12,990 nt of DNA from Bacteroidota bacterium (GCA_010027395.1 RGVD01000049.1:1-12990), one strand, 5' to 3'. Counted from the first letter of the stretch, positions 1-6,211 are shown. The notes: generated from the letters alone by a model not told the origin. Numbers and translations are program-made.

Positions 1-215
1 TGTTTACCTGGTTGGCTTTTGAATCTAAAAAAACCAGCACTATCTGTAAGTTGTCTTTCTCCTTTATCCAATAGCACTGTAGCCATTCGAAGTGGCTCAT
101 CTGTTATGATGTCTGTGATCTTTCCTTGAATAATTAAATTTTGTGCTTCGGAAAAAATGGAATAACAAATACCTGTAAATAGAAGTATAAAAATTTTGCA
201 ATTGCCTTTAATCAT
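1..215 (-). CDS. N-terminus of a secreted carboxypeptidase-regulatory-domain / TonB-dependent-receptor-like protein (partial)
   Basis: The reverse strand reads openly from an ATG at 215 to the window edge, so only about 71 residues are visible and the rest lies outside. The first 25 or so residues form a signal peptide: a Lys-containing start, a hydrophobic stretch (IFILLFTGI) and a likely cleavage after a Ser-Glu-Ala-Gln stretch. Then comes the pattern IIQGKITD, EPLRMATVLLDKG, LTDSAGFFRFK. This is the typical beginning of a CarboxypepD_reg-like (Ig-like, transthyretin-related) domain, as found at the N-terminus of SusC/TonB-dependent receptors and other Bacteroidota outer-membrane proteins. 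An in-frame TAG lies just upstream, leaving only a TTG at 221 as an alternative start. It is divergent from gltA. Whether the full protein is a TonB-dependent receptor or a smaller cell-surface protein cannot be told from this fragment. Confidence 0.8.
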   Translation of the reverse strand, partial: MIKGNCKIFILLFTGICYSIFSEAQNLIIQGKITDIITDEPLRMATVLLDKGERQLTDSAGFFRFKSQPGK

Positions 216-324
216 TATCAAATAGTTACTCTAATTTTTAGCTAATTTATGTCAAGTTTAGGAAATATTATCATTTACTGCTAAAAATCTTATGAAGTTT
301 TTATGCAAGTCAACAAACTATTAT

Positions 325-332
325 TAATTTCG
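325..332 (+). promoter_or_regulatory. Candidate -7 box for gltA
   Basis: TAATTTCG matches the Bacteroidota -7 consensus TAnnTTTG at all fixed positions but one. It would give gltA a leader of roughly 45-50 bases. No clear -33 TTG is visible at the expected distance. The rest of the 169-bp divergent gap (216-384) is AT-rich and shows no gene or other convincing signal. Confidence 0.35.
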
Positions 333-384
333 GGCGGTTTTTAAGAGTAATTAACTACAAAAACATAAAATTATAAAAATTGTA

Positions 385-1701
385 ATGGGTAATTTAAAAG
401 AGAAATTTGCGGAAAAAGCCATGCCGTTGGCTGTTGAAATTAGAAACTTCGTTAAAGAGAATGCCAATGTAGCATTAGGAGAGTTTACTGTGGAGGATGT
501 GTATGCTGGACAGAAAGGCATCATAGGCTTGTTAACAGAAACCTCACTTCTTGATTCTAACGAGGGCATTCGTTTCCGTGGTTATTCTATCCCTGAATTA
601 CGCCAATTATTGCCAAAAGTGCCAGGTGGAACTGAGCCATTGCCTGAAGGTTTGTTTTATCTAATGCTAATTGGTGATTTACCAACTTATGATGATGTTC
701 TAGAAATTCAAGCAAATTGGGCTGCACGTTCTGCTATACCTGCGCATGTTTACGCTGCATTGGATGCTATGCCAATTACTACCCATCCAATGACACAGTT
801 GACCATGGCCATAATGGCCTTGCAAACTGAATCAGTTTTTGCGAAAGCATACCGTGAAGGGATCAATAAAAAAGATTATTGGAGTTATACCTATGAAGAT
901 GTTTGCACCTTATTGGCGCGTTTACCATTGGTAGCAGCCTATATTTACAGAAGAACTTACAAAAATGCTGAGCATATTCCAGCAGATCCTAAATTGGATT
1001 GGGCAGCAAATTTTGCTCATATGTTGGGCATAGACCAAAATGAGTTTTACAAATTGATGCGTTTGTATTTAACCATTCATGCTGATCATGAAGGTGGAAA
1101 TGTATCTGCACATACGACTCACTTGGTAGGTTCAGCCCTATCAGATCCTTATCTTTCATTAGCTGCGGCAATGAACGGTCTAGCAGGTCCATTGCATGGT
1201 TTGGCTAATCAAGAAGTAATACGTTGGATATTTGAGATGATTGACGAAATAGGTCATGAACCAAGCGAAGAAGATATAGCAACTTATATCAAAAAAACAT
1301 TGACTGAAGGTAAAGTGGTTCCAGGTTATGGACATGCTGTATTGCGTCAAACAGACCCTCGATTCACTGCTCAACAAGAGTTTGCTAAAACATATATGCC
1401 TGATGATAAATTAGTAAATATTGTTTGGAAAATTTATAAAGTAGCCCCTCCAATTTTAGAAAATACTGGAAAAATCAAAAACCCATGGCCTAATGTAGAT
1501 GCACACTCAGGTGCCTTGCTTTTGCATTATGGTTTGGTTGAAGCAGATTTCTATACCGTTATGTTTGGTGTAAGCCGTGCATTGGGTGTATTGGCTAGTT
1601 TGATATGGGACAGAGCATTGGGTTTACCAATTGAGAGACCAAAATCTGTAACTTATGATTGGATGAAAAAAGCAGTTGCAGCTAAAAAAGCGAATGCTTA
1701 A
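385..1701 (+). CDS. gltA: Citrate synthase, mitochondrial-like type
   Basis: Condenses acetyl-CoA and oxaloacetate to citrate in the cytoplasm, the entry step of the TCA cycle. The 438-residue protein reads like eukaryotic mitochondrial citrate synthase rather than the hexameric E. coli type: NGLAGPLHGLANQEV near 264-278, VVPGYGHAVLR at 311-321 and NPWPNVDAHSG at 366-376. By alignment from memory with the pig enzyme, the catalytic trio is His271, His317 and Asp372, all present. DHEGGNVSAHT (234-244) and the C-terminal PIERPKS (415-421) are also family-typical. Length matches the mature mitochondrial enzyme, so the gene is full length. The ATG is followed by a plausible helical N-terminus, with no strong Shine-Dalgarno upstream. 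A strong stem-loop follows the stop, so it is likely a single-gene transcript. Eukaryote-like TCA enzymes are known in Bacteroidota such as Bacteroides fragilis. Confidence 0.97.
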   Translation: MGNLKEKFAEKAMPLAVEIRNFVKENANVALGEFTVEDVYAGQKGIIGLLTETSLLDSNEGIRFRGYSIPELRQLLPKVPGGTEPLPEGLFYLMLIGDLPTYDDVLEIQANWAARSAIPAHVYAALDAMPITTHPMTQLTMAIMALQTESVFAKAYREGINKKDYWSYTYEDVCTLLARLPLVAAYIYRRTYKNAEHIPADPKLDWAANFAHMLGIDQNEFYKLMRLYLTIHADHEGGNVSAHTTHLVGSALSDPYLSLAAAMNGLAGPLHGLANQEVIRWIFEMIDEIGHEPSEEDIATYIKKTLTEGKVVPGYGHAVLRQTDPRFTAQQEFAKTYMPDDKLVNIVWKIYKVAPPILENTGKIKNPWPNVDAHSGALLLHYGLVEADFYTVMFGVSRALGVLASLIWDRALGLPIERPKSVTYDWMKKAVAAKKANA

Positions 1702-1720
1702 TTGATAATAAGATTTATGG

Positions 1721-1751
1721 AGAGGCTGTCCGAAAGGGTAGCCTCTTTTTT
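1721..1751 (+). terminator. Intrinsic terminator of gltA
   Basis: An 11-bp stem (1721-1731 pairing with 1736-1746, including two G-U wobbles) is closed by a GAAA tetraloop and followed by five further T residues. It lies 20 bases after the gltA stop codon and reads as a strong rho-independent terminator. Confidence 0.88.
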
Positions 1752-1764
1752 GTTTAAAATACAT

Positions 1765-1772
1765 TAGTTTTG
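1765..1772 (+). promoter_or_regulatory. -7 box of lptE, implying a leaderless or nearly leaderless mRNA
   Basis: TAGTTTTG is a full match to TAnnTTTG and ends only four bases before the lptE ATG at 1777. With the usual spacing in Bacteroidota, transcription would start at or within a few bases of the start codon. No good -33 TTG is seen; the nearest TTG (1750-1752) is too close and overlaps the T-tract of the gltA terminator. Confidence 0.5.
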
Positions 1773-1776
1773 TGCT

Positions 1777-2280
1777 ATGCAAAAATCAATTCTTGGCTTG
1801 TTTTTATTTTGTGTTTTATTGTTGACTTCATGCGGTGTTTATACCCATTCAGGAGCAAGTGTTCCACCCGATGCAAAAACCTTTTCAGTTGCCTTTATAC
1901 AAAACACAGCAAGCATTGTTGCACCTACCCTAAGTCAGACATTGACTGAAAAATTGAAACAAAAATTTATCAATGAAACCTCTTTAAAACTAACACAAGA
2001 GGATGGTGATTTTGCATTTAGTGGTAAGATAACTGACTATAAAGTAGCTCCTGCCGCGGTGCAGGGAAATCAAGCCAATGCGGTAAATAGACTAACTGTT
2101 TCCATTGAAATTACTTTTGAAAGTAAAAAAGATGAAACCAAAAATTTCAAAGAAGTTTTTTCTCGCAATGCAGATTTTGATGCAAGCTTGAGTTTAGCCT
2201 CTGAAGAACCAAGATTGATAACTGAAGTAACTGTCATGTTGGTTCAAGATGTTTTTAACAAGGCATTTATTAATTGGTAA
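1777..2280 (+). CDS. lptE: LPS-assembly outer-membrane lipoprotein LptE
   Basis: In the Lpt system LptE plugs the LptD barrel and helps place lipopolysaccharide in the outer leaflet. The 167-residue product has a lipoprotein signal peptide with lipobox Leu-Thr-Ser-Cys, giving lipidation at Cys19, followed by GVYTHSGASVPPDAKTFSV. The Bacteroidota LptE pattern continues with FIQNTASIVAPTLSQTLTEKL, a GDFAFSGKITDYKVAPAAV stretch (77-95), RLTVSIEITFE (105-115) and a C-terminal DVFNKAFINW. This matches the LptE family in order and length. It sits between gltA and uvrB with no other Lpt gene nearby; Bacteroidota often carry it beside secG or a sigma-54-type regulator, so the local context is not informative. 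An AT-rich hairpin follows, suggesting it is transcribed on its own. Confidence 0.9.
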   Translation: MQKSILGLFLFCVLLLTSCGVYTHSGASVPPDAKTFSVAFIQNTASIVAPTLSQTLTEKLKQKFINETSLKLTQEDGDFAFSGKITDYKVAPAAVQGNQANAVNRLTVSIEITFESKKDETKNFKEVFSRNADFDASLSLASEEPRLITEVTVMLVQDVFNKAFINW

Positions 2281-2289
2281 TATGTATAT

Positions 2290-2317
2290 AAATCTATATC
2301 GATTATAGATTTTTTTT
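2290..2317 (+). terminator. AT-rich stem-loop, probable terminator of lptE
   Basis: A perfect 9-bp stem (AAATCTATA 2290-2298 with TATAGATTT 2304-2312), a five-base loop and a further T run to 2317, starting ten bases after the lptE stop. The stem is almost all A-T, so termination may be partial and some read-through into uvrB is possible. Confidence 0.55.
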
Positions 2318-2347
2318 CGAATCAAACTACATTCACTTTTCTAAACC

Positions 2348-4384
2348 ATGCAATTTCAAATCATTTCAGATTATGTTCCAACCGGTGACCAACCAGGTGC
2401 TATCAAAGCATTGGTAAAGGGCTTGGAGCATGGTGATAAATCACAAGTGCTATTGGGGGTTACGGGTAGTGGCAAAACCTTTACCATGGCCAATGTCATA
2501 CAACAGGTGCAACGACCTACCTTGATATTAAGTCATAATAAAACCCTTGTAGCCCAATTATACAGTGAGTTTAAACAGTTTTTTCCGAACAATAAAGTTG
2601 AATACTTTGTAAGTTATTACGACTATTACCAACCAGAAGCCTTCATTCCTTCGAGTAATACCTATATCGAAAAAGACCTTGCCATCAATGAAGAAATAGA
2701 GAAAATGAGGTTGGCAACAACTTCAACTCTTATGAGTGGTAGGAGGGATATTATTGTGGTAGCATCGGTAAGTTGTATTTATGGTGCAGGAAATCCTAAG
2801 GATTATGAGAAGAGTACCATTAGAATACATGCAGGTCAGAAAATTGGTCGAAATACTTTTTTGTTTTCTTTGGTTGATTCATTGTATAGCCGCACCACGG
2901 CTGAGTTTAATAGAGGTAACTTTCGTGTAAAAGGTGATTTGGTGGATGTTTTTCCAGCTTATGCAGATTTTGCATTTCGCATTCAGTTTTTTGGTGATGA
3001 GGTTGAAAGCATTGATATTATTGACCCAGTGAGCGGAAAGAAACAAGAGTCAGCAAAAGACATTGCTATTTTCCCTGCTAACTTATATGTGACACCAAAG
3101 GATCAATTAAGAGAAGCCATGATTCAAATTCAAGATGATTTGGTGGCACAAATTGAATATTTTAAAGGTGTAGGCAAATTTTTAGAAGCAAAACGTTTAG
3201 AAGAAAGAACCAACTTCGACCTTGAAATGATGCGTGAGTTGGGCTATTGCAGTGGTATTGAAAATTACAGCCGCTATATGGACAAGAGAAATGCCGGGGA
3301 TAGACCTTTTTGTATTATTGATTATTTTCCGAACGACTTTTTGTTGATGGTGGATGAAAGCCATGTGTCTATGTCTCAGGTGCGTGCCATGTATGGTGGA
3401 GATAGAAGTAGAAAGCAGAACTTAGTTGAATATGGGTTTAGACTTCCTTCAGCCATGGACAATAGGCCATTGACCTTTTCTGAATTTGAAGGCATGATAC
3501 CTCAAACCATTTATGTAAGTGCCACACCTGCAGATTATGAGATCCAGCAAGCGGGCGGTATTTTGGTGGAACAAATCATTCGTCCAACTGGCTTATTAGA
3601 TCCAACCATCGAGGTGCGCCCTTGTTTAAATCAAGTGGATGACTTGTTGGATGAAATAGATGAACGAATTAAAATGGGTGATAGGATACTTGTGACCACC
3701 TTAACCAAGCGTATGGCGGAGGAGTTAAGCAAGTATATGACTCGCTTGAATATTAAATGTAGTTATATCCACAGTGAGGTAAAAACACTTGATCGCGTAG
3801 AGATTTTAAGAAACCTTCGCTTGGGTGTGTTCGATGTACTTATAGGTGTAAACTTATTAAGAGAAGGTTTGGATTTACCAGAAGTAAGTTTGGTAGCCAT
3901 TATGGATGCAGATAAAGAAGGCTTTTTGAGGAATGACAAATCGCTTACTCAAACCATTGGTCGTGCAGCCAGAAATGATAGGGGCAAGGTAATTATGTAT
4001 GCAGATGTGATGACAGATAGCATGCAACGCACCATTAATGAAACCTATAGAAGACGCGATATTCAAATTGCCTACAATACCAAGCATGGTATAACCCCAA
4101 CCACCATTAGAAGAAGTAAGGAAGAGATTATAAAACAAACGAGCATAGCTGATGCCAAAACATTTGATGGAGAGCCAATAGGAAGAGCTTATGTGGAGCC
4201 AGAAGAATTTAGCATTGCCGCAGATCCTGTTGTAGAGTATTTGAGTAAACCCAAGCTACAAAAAATGCTTGATGAAACCCAGAAACGCATGCAAAAAGCA
4301 GCCAAAGAACTTGATTTTATGGAGGCTGCTCGTTTAAGAGATGAGATGTTTGGCCTTCAAAAGAAACTAGATGAAATGAAATAA
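2348..4384 (+). CDS. uvrB: UvrABC excinuclease subunit B
   Basis: UvrB is the damage-verifying helicase-like subunit of nucleotide excision repair: UvrA loads it, it opens the DNA at the lesion and recruits UvrC. The 678 residues contain the complete set of family signatures: a TGDQPGAI Q-motif (12-19), Walker A GVTGSGKT (37-44), the DNA-clamping beta-hairpin from Tyr-90 (YYDYYQPEAFIP and on to 110), the DESH Walker B motif (336-339), motif V around NLLREGLDLPEV (502-513), motif VI TIGRAARN (536-543), and the C-terminal UVR coiled-coil that contacts UvrC (about 636-671, ending FMEAARLRDEMFGLQ). Length is typical and nothing is missing. The ATG is preceded by a weak promoter-like ACTTTTC stretch rather than a Shine-Dalgarno. 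A strong terminator starts directly at the stop codon. Confidence 0.98.
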   Translation: MQFQIISDYVPTGDQPGAIKALVKGLEHGDKSQVLLGVTGSGKTFTMANVIQQVQRPTLILSHNKTLVAQLYSEFKQFFPNNKVEYFVSYYDYYQPEAFIPSSNTYIEKDLAINEEIEKMRLATTSTLMSGRRDIIVVASVSCIYGAGNPKDYEKSTIRIHAGQKIGRNTFLFSLVDSLYSRTTAEFNRGNFRVKGDLVDVFPAYADFAFRIQFFGDEVESIDIIDPVSGKKQESAKDIAIFPANLYVTPKDQLREAMIQIQDDLVAQIEYFKGVGKFLEAKRLEERTNFDLEMMRELGYCSGIENYSRYMDKRNAGDRPFCIIDYFPNDFLLMVDESHVSMSQVRAMYGGDRSRKQNLVEYGFRLPSAMDNRPLTFSEFEGMIPQTIYVSATPADYEIQQAGGILVEQIIRPTGLLDPTIEVRPCLNQVDDLLDEIDERIKMGDRILVTTLTKRMAEELSKYMTRLNIKCSYIHSEVKTLDRVEILRNLRLGVFDVLIGVNLLREGLDLPEVSLVAIMDADKEGFLRNDKSLTQTIGRAARNDRGKVIMYADVMTDSMQRTINETYRRRDIQIAYNTKHGITPTTIRRSKEEIIKQTSIADAKTFDGEPIGRAYVEPEEFSIAADPVVEYLSKPKLQKMLDETQKRMQKAAKELDFMEAARLRDEMFGLQKKLDEMK

Positions 4385-4415
4385 AAAAGGCTGCCCAATA
4401 TTCGGGCAGCCTTTT
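4385..4415. terminator. Strong bidirectional terminator after uvrB
   Basis: A perfect 12-bp stem begins the base after the uvrB stop: AAAAGGCTGCCC (4385-4396), a seven-base loop, then GGGCAGCCTTTT (4404-4415). The A- and T-rich feet let it work on both strands, so it could also stop transcripts arriving from the convergent glycosyltransferase gene. Confidence 0.9.
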
Positions 4416-4425
4416 CATTGCCTTT

Positions 4426-4501
4426 CATTTTAAGCGGAGTCTGTCATTTGGAACAAAGTCTGTCATGTCGATGGGAGTCTGTCATTTTGAGCGGAGTCGA
4501 A
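4426..4501 (+). repeat. Four tandem 19-bp degenerate repeats
   Basis: Four consecutive 19-base units start at 4426, 4445, 4464 and 4483. Each begins CAT, and all contain an AGTC core at the same offset; the first three end in AGTCTGT. Units 1 and 4 share CATTTT(A/G)AGCGGAGTC, while units 2 and 3 are more diverged. The fourth unit, with the preceding GT, gives GTCATTTTGAGCGGAGTCG, which resembles a dispersed repeat word common in Bacteroidota genomes (from memory). Confidence 0.8.
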
Positions 4502-4518
4502 AAATAGACAGACTGTCT
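4481..4518 (+). repeat. Left arm of an inverted repeat pair
   Basis: GTCATTTTGAGCGGAGT (4481-4497) followed by an A-rich stretch and AGACAG-A-CTGTCT (4506-4518, itself a perfect dyad). The reverse complement of 4938-4975 reads the same layout, with 16 of 17 identical bases in the first block, then an A-run, then GACAG. The two arms point inward and bound about 495 bp. Confidence 0.65.
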
Positions 4519-4616
4519 CCTCCTGAAAAAAGTTTACACTTATTGTCGAATAAAAAGTTCAACAAGCATTCTAAATTGGCAAGATTGGCGAACCTTAGTT
4601 TCATGCTATTTTTTAA

Positions 4617-4661
4617 ATAAGTAATTATTATATTAATTTTCAAAATTATCAAATTACTTAT
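4617..4661. repeat. Long AT-rich hairpin
   Basis: Perfect 10-base arms ATAAGTAATT (4617-4626) and AATTACTTAT (4652-4661) enclose a second inner palindrome AATTTTCAAAATT (4635-4647). The whole 45-base stretch can fold as one imperfect stem. It has no G-C core and no directional T-tract, so it does not look like a normal terminator. Confidence 0.6.
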
Positions 4662-4767
4662 CATGATTTGCATGCCTTGCCACTTGCTTATGCCTGGTAT
4701 TTTAGCGCAGCGTCAGCAACAACTTACTTCTACAATTAGCGCCAATAACATATCTTTCCGCTAGTTT

Positions 4768-4778
4768 GGATTTGCAAT
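4768..4778 (+). repeat. GGATTTGCAAT word, left copy of an inverted pair
   Basis: This 11-base word recurs exactly in inverted orientation at 5009-5019. Beyond the word, both copies continue with a diverged ATACC(T/A)GTT, offset by a small indel, so the related stretch is about 20-26 bases. GGATTTGCAAT-like words are frequent in dispersed Bacteroidota intergenic elements (recalled, not searched here). Confidence 0.5.
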
Positions 4779-4810
4779 CATACCTGTTCGAAACCTTAAA
4801 TTAAGCCTAG

Positions 4811-4910
4811 CCCAGAGGGGTAAAATGATAATAGCCAATGGTGAGACCTGCGGTAAAATGTGTGAAAAGCAAAACAGAACCCCGAAGGTGTTCAATAACC
4901 ATAACCATGT
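4811..4910. repeat. Dispersed-element-like block with CCC-AGAGGGG and CCCCGAAGG units
   Basis: Two diverged direct units are visible: 4811-4841 (CCCAGAGGGGTAAAATG, then ATAATAGCCAATGG) and 4880-4909 (CCCCGAAGGTGTTCAATAAC, then CATAACCATG). They lie about 69 bases apart, and the first is followed by a short GACCTGCGG piece. This layout resembles a noncoding element I recall from many Bacteroidota genomes, in which CCCCGAAGGGGTG is followed by an AT-rich ATTATAGCC stretch. The match is from memory. A spurious - strand reading frame runs through it. Confidence 0.55.
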
Positions 4911-4937
4911 TTTAAATAATGATGAATTAGCATAGGG

Positions 4938-4975
4938 AAGAGGCTGTCTTTTTTTTATTACTCCGCTCAAATTGA
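4938..4975 (-). repeat. Right arm of the inverted repeat pair
   Basis: The reverse complement from 4975 reads GTCAATTTGAGCGGAGT, then an A-rich run and GACAGCCTCTTCC, mirroring the left arm at 4481-4518 with one mismatch in the first 17 bases. The last part also contains AGAGGCTGTC on the + strand (4939-4948), the same ten bases as the 5' side of the gltA terminator, so some of this arm could be terminator-like sequence. Confidence 0.6.
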
Positions 4976-5008
4976 CAAAGACTTTGAACCCAAAACTGGT
5001 ATCTGAGA

Positions 5009-5019
5009 ATTGCAAATCC
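5009..5019 (-). repeat. GGATTTGCAAT word, right copy of an inverted pair
   Basis: ATTGCAAATCC on the + strand is the exact reverse complement of 4768-4778. It lies between the right repeat arm and the end of the glycosyltransferase gene. Confidence 0.5.
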
Positions 5020-5056
5020 CTGAACTGTTAAACTGAGAAGCGTGAATTGAAAACCA

Positions 5057-6193
5057 TTAACCAATCACCTTCATGCAGCAATCCCATAACTTTTGCGCTG
5101 TTTTATCCCACGTGAAATCAAGTTGACGTTGAAGGCCTTTTTGAATAAGAGAAGTTCTTACATCATTTTCTTTTTCTAAAAATAGCATGGCATTTGTTAT
5201 CTCTTTTGTTTCATAAGGATTAACTTGAATAGATGCATTCAACCCCACTTCAAGCATGGAGCTAATATTGCTACAAATAACAGGCACTCCGGATTTCATG
5301 GCCTCAACAATAGGTATACCAAAACCTTCAAATAAAGAAACATAACAAAGGGCAAAGGCAGCTCCCACACATTTGGCTAATTCTTCATCAGAAACATAAC
5401 CAGTAAATACCACATCAACCTTGTGTTTCATAGCTTGAACAGTATCGTTCACATCACTGGTTTGCCATGCCATTCTGCCAACTAGAAGTAGTTTCTTATC
5501 GCTTCCTGATTGGGTTTTATATTCATCAAAGGCCTCAAGCAATCGCTTTACATTTTTGCGAGGATGAATTGAACCCACATAGACAAAATAGTCCTTACCT
5601 TGGGTGTAGGTTTGTTTTATTTTTTCCTTTTCAGAATCTTCTAATACTTTGTATAAATTATTGGCACCATTGTACACTACATCTATTTTGTCGGCTTTGA
5701 TTTTGTATTTTTCAACAATATCGGCTTTTGAATATTCAGAAACAGTGGCAATTCGATTAACTTTATGAGCAAACAGAGGACTGTATTTGCGCATATACCT
5801 CAATTGGTAGGATTTGATGCTGTTATCAAAATGCTCGAAAGCTAGGTCATGCATTACCGTTACTTGTTTTACTGAAGTGTTCAAGCAAGCATAGCCGTCC
5901 ATACATAAGTATAAATCAGGTTTATTAATCTTTAACCAAATGGCAGTGGATACTTCAAACCAAAGATACCAAAGCAATGGGTGACGCGCTTGTGGATGCA
6001 AAACAACCGCTTTTACATTTGGTCCGTAAATGTAGGATACATCATAAGGCCTATCAAAAAGAAAACAGAATTGAACTTCAGGGTGCCGCTGTGTTATCCT
6101 TTTTAGGGTTTCATTGGTAAAATGACCAAAGCCTTCTAGCTTGTTTTTAAGCAGAAATCGGGTGTTTACAGCTATTTTTAATGATGGTGCCAA
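5057..6193 (-). CDS. GT4-family glycosyltransferase of surface polysaccharide synthesis
   Basis: Likely transfers a sugar from a nucleotide donor to a growing lipid-linked glycan at the inner face of the membrane. The 378 residues have two Rossmann-like halves. The N-terminal half starts LKIAVNTRFLL, includes GFGHFTNETL, and has VTVMHDLAFEHF (111-122) and IATVSEYSKADI (148-159). The donor-binding half has FVYVGSIHPRKNVKRLLEAF (203-222), LLLVGR (235-240) and the retaining-GT EX7E motif, Glu289 and Glu297 in FEGFGIPIVEAM. There is no signal peptide or membrane helix. The open frame from the upstream TGA contains no ATG until residue 98, so the TTG at 6193 is the best start. The gene is divergent from the flippase and convergent with uvrB. 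Sugar specificity cannot be inferred. Confidence 0.9.
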   Translation of the reverse strand: MAPSLKIAVNTRFLLKNKLEGFGHFTNETLKRITQRHPEVQFCFLFDRPYDVSYIYGPNVKAVVLHPQARHPLLWYLWFEVSTAIWLKINKPDLYLCMDGYACLNTSVKQVTVMHDLAFEHFDNSIKSYQLRYMRKYSPLFAHKVNRIATVSEYSKADIVEKYKIKADKIDVVYNGANNLYKVLEDSEKEKIKQTYTQGKDYFVYVGSIHPRKNVKRLLEAFDEYKTQSGSDKKLLLVGRMAWQTSDVNDTVQAMKHKVDVVFTGYVSDEELAKCVGAAFALCYVSLFEGFGIPIVEAMKSGVPVICSNISSMLEVGLNASIQVNPYETKEITNAMLFLEKENDVRTSLIQKGLQRQLDFTWDKTAQKLWDCCMKVIG

Positions 6194-6205
6194 TATTGTT
6201 TGGCA
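6188..6205. promoter_or_regulatory. 18-bp dyad in the divergent polysaccharide promoter region
   Basis: TGCCAA (6188-6193), a six-base spacer, then TTGGCA (6200-6205) form a perfect dyad. It covers the TTG start of the leftward glycosyltransferase and lies just upstream of the flippase -7 box. The size and position suit a dimeric regulator or a small RNA hairpin at the start of the leftward mRNA. No binding protein can be named. Confidence 0.35.
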
Positions 6206-6211
6206 ATAATA
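6204..6211 (-). promoter_or_regulatory. Candidate -7 box for the leftward glycosyltransferase
   Basis: On the - strand TATTATTG matches TAnnTTTG at all fixed positions but one and ends ten bases before the TTG start, implying a very short leader. It nearly abuts the rightward box at 6214-6221. Confidence 0.35.

Larger units (their letters stand above)
4385..5056. other. Convergent intergenic region filled with degenerate repeats, no credible gene
   Basis: This 672-bp gap lies between the 3' ends of uvrB and the leftward glycosyltransferase. After the uvrB terminator it holds only repeats: tandem 19-mers, an inverted arm pair, an AT-rich hairpin, a block with CCC-AGAGGGG and CCCCGAAGG words, and an inverted GGATTTGCAAT pair. 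Short open frames occur on the - strand (4482-4673 and 4761-5015), but they run through the repeats and have no family features. The composition and repeat words resemble short dispersed noncoding elements common in Bacteroidota genomes, which accumulate where two genes converge. No transposase is present, so any mobility would depend on an enzyme elsewhere. Confidence 0.75.

Noticed and set aside
1180..1377. - strand open frames inside gltA, uvrB, the polysaccharide genes and yidC as overlapping genes
   Set aside because: They lie opposite strongly conserved proteins, lack their own promoters and have shadow-type composition. None shows a family signature.
4426..4501. CRISPR array
   Set aside because: The units are contiguous 19-mers without unique spacers, and there are no cas genes.
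4482..4673. 63-codon - strand open frame
   Set aside because: It spans the tandem 19-mers and the AT hairpin, with low-complexity Ile/Asn-rich content at its start. There is no promoter or protein-like pattern.
4761..5015. 84-codon - strand open frame in the repeat gap
   Set aside because: It runs through the CCCCGAAGG-type block and both GGATTTGCAAT words, has no family features, and resembles the spurious hypothetical proteins such repeats produce. I treat it as noncoding repeat sequence.
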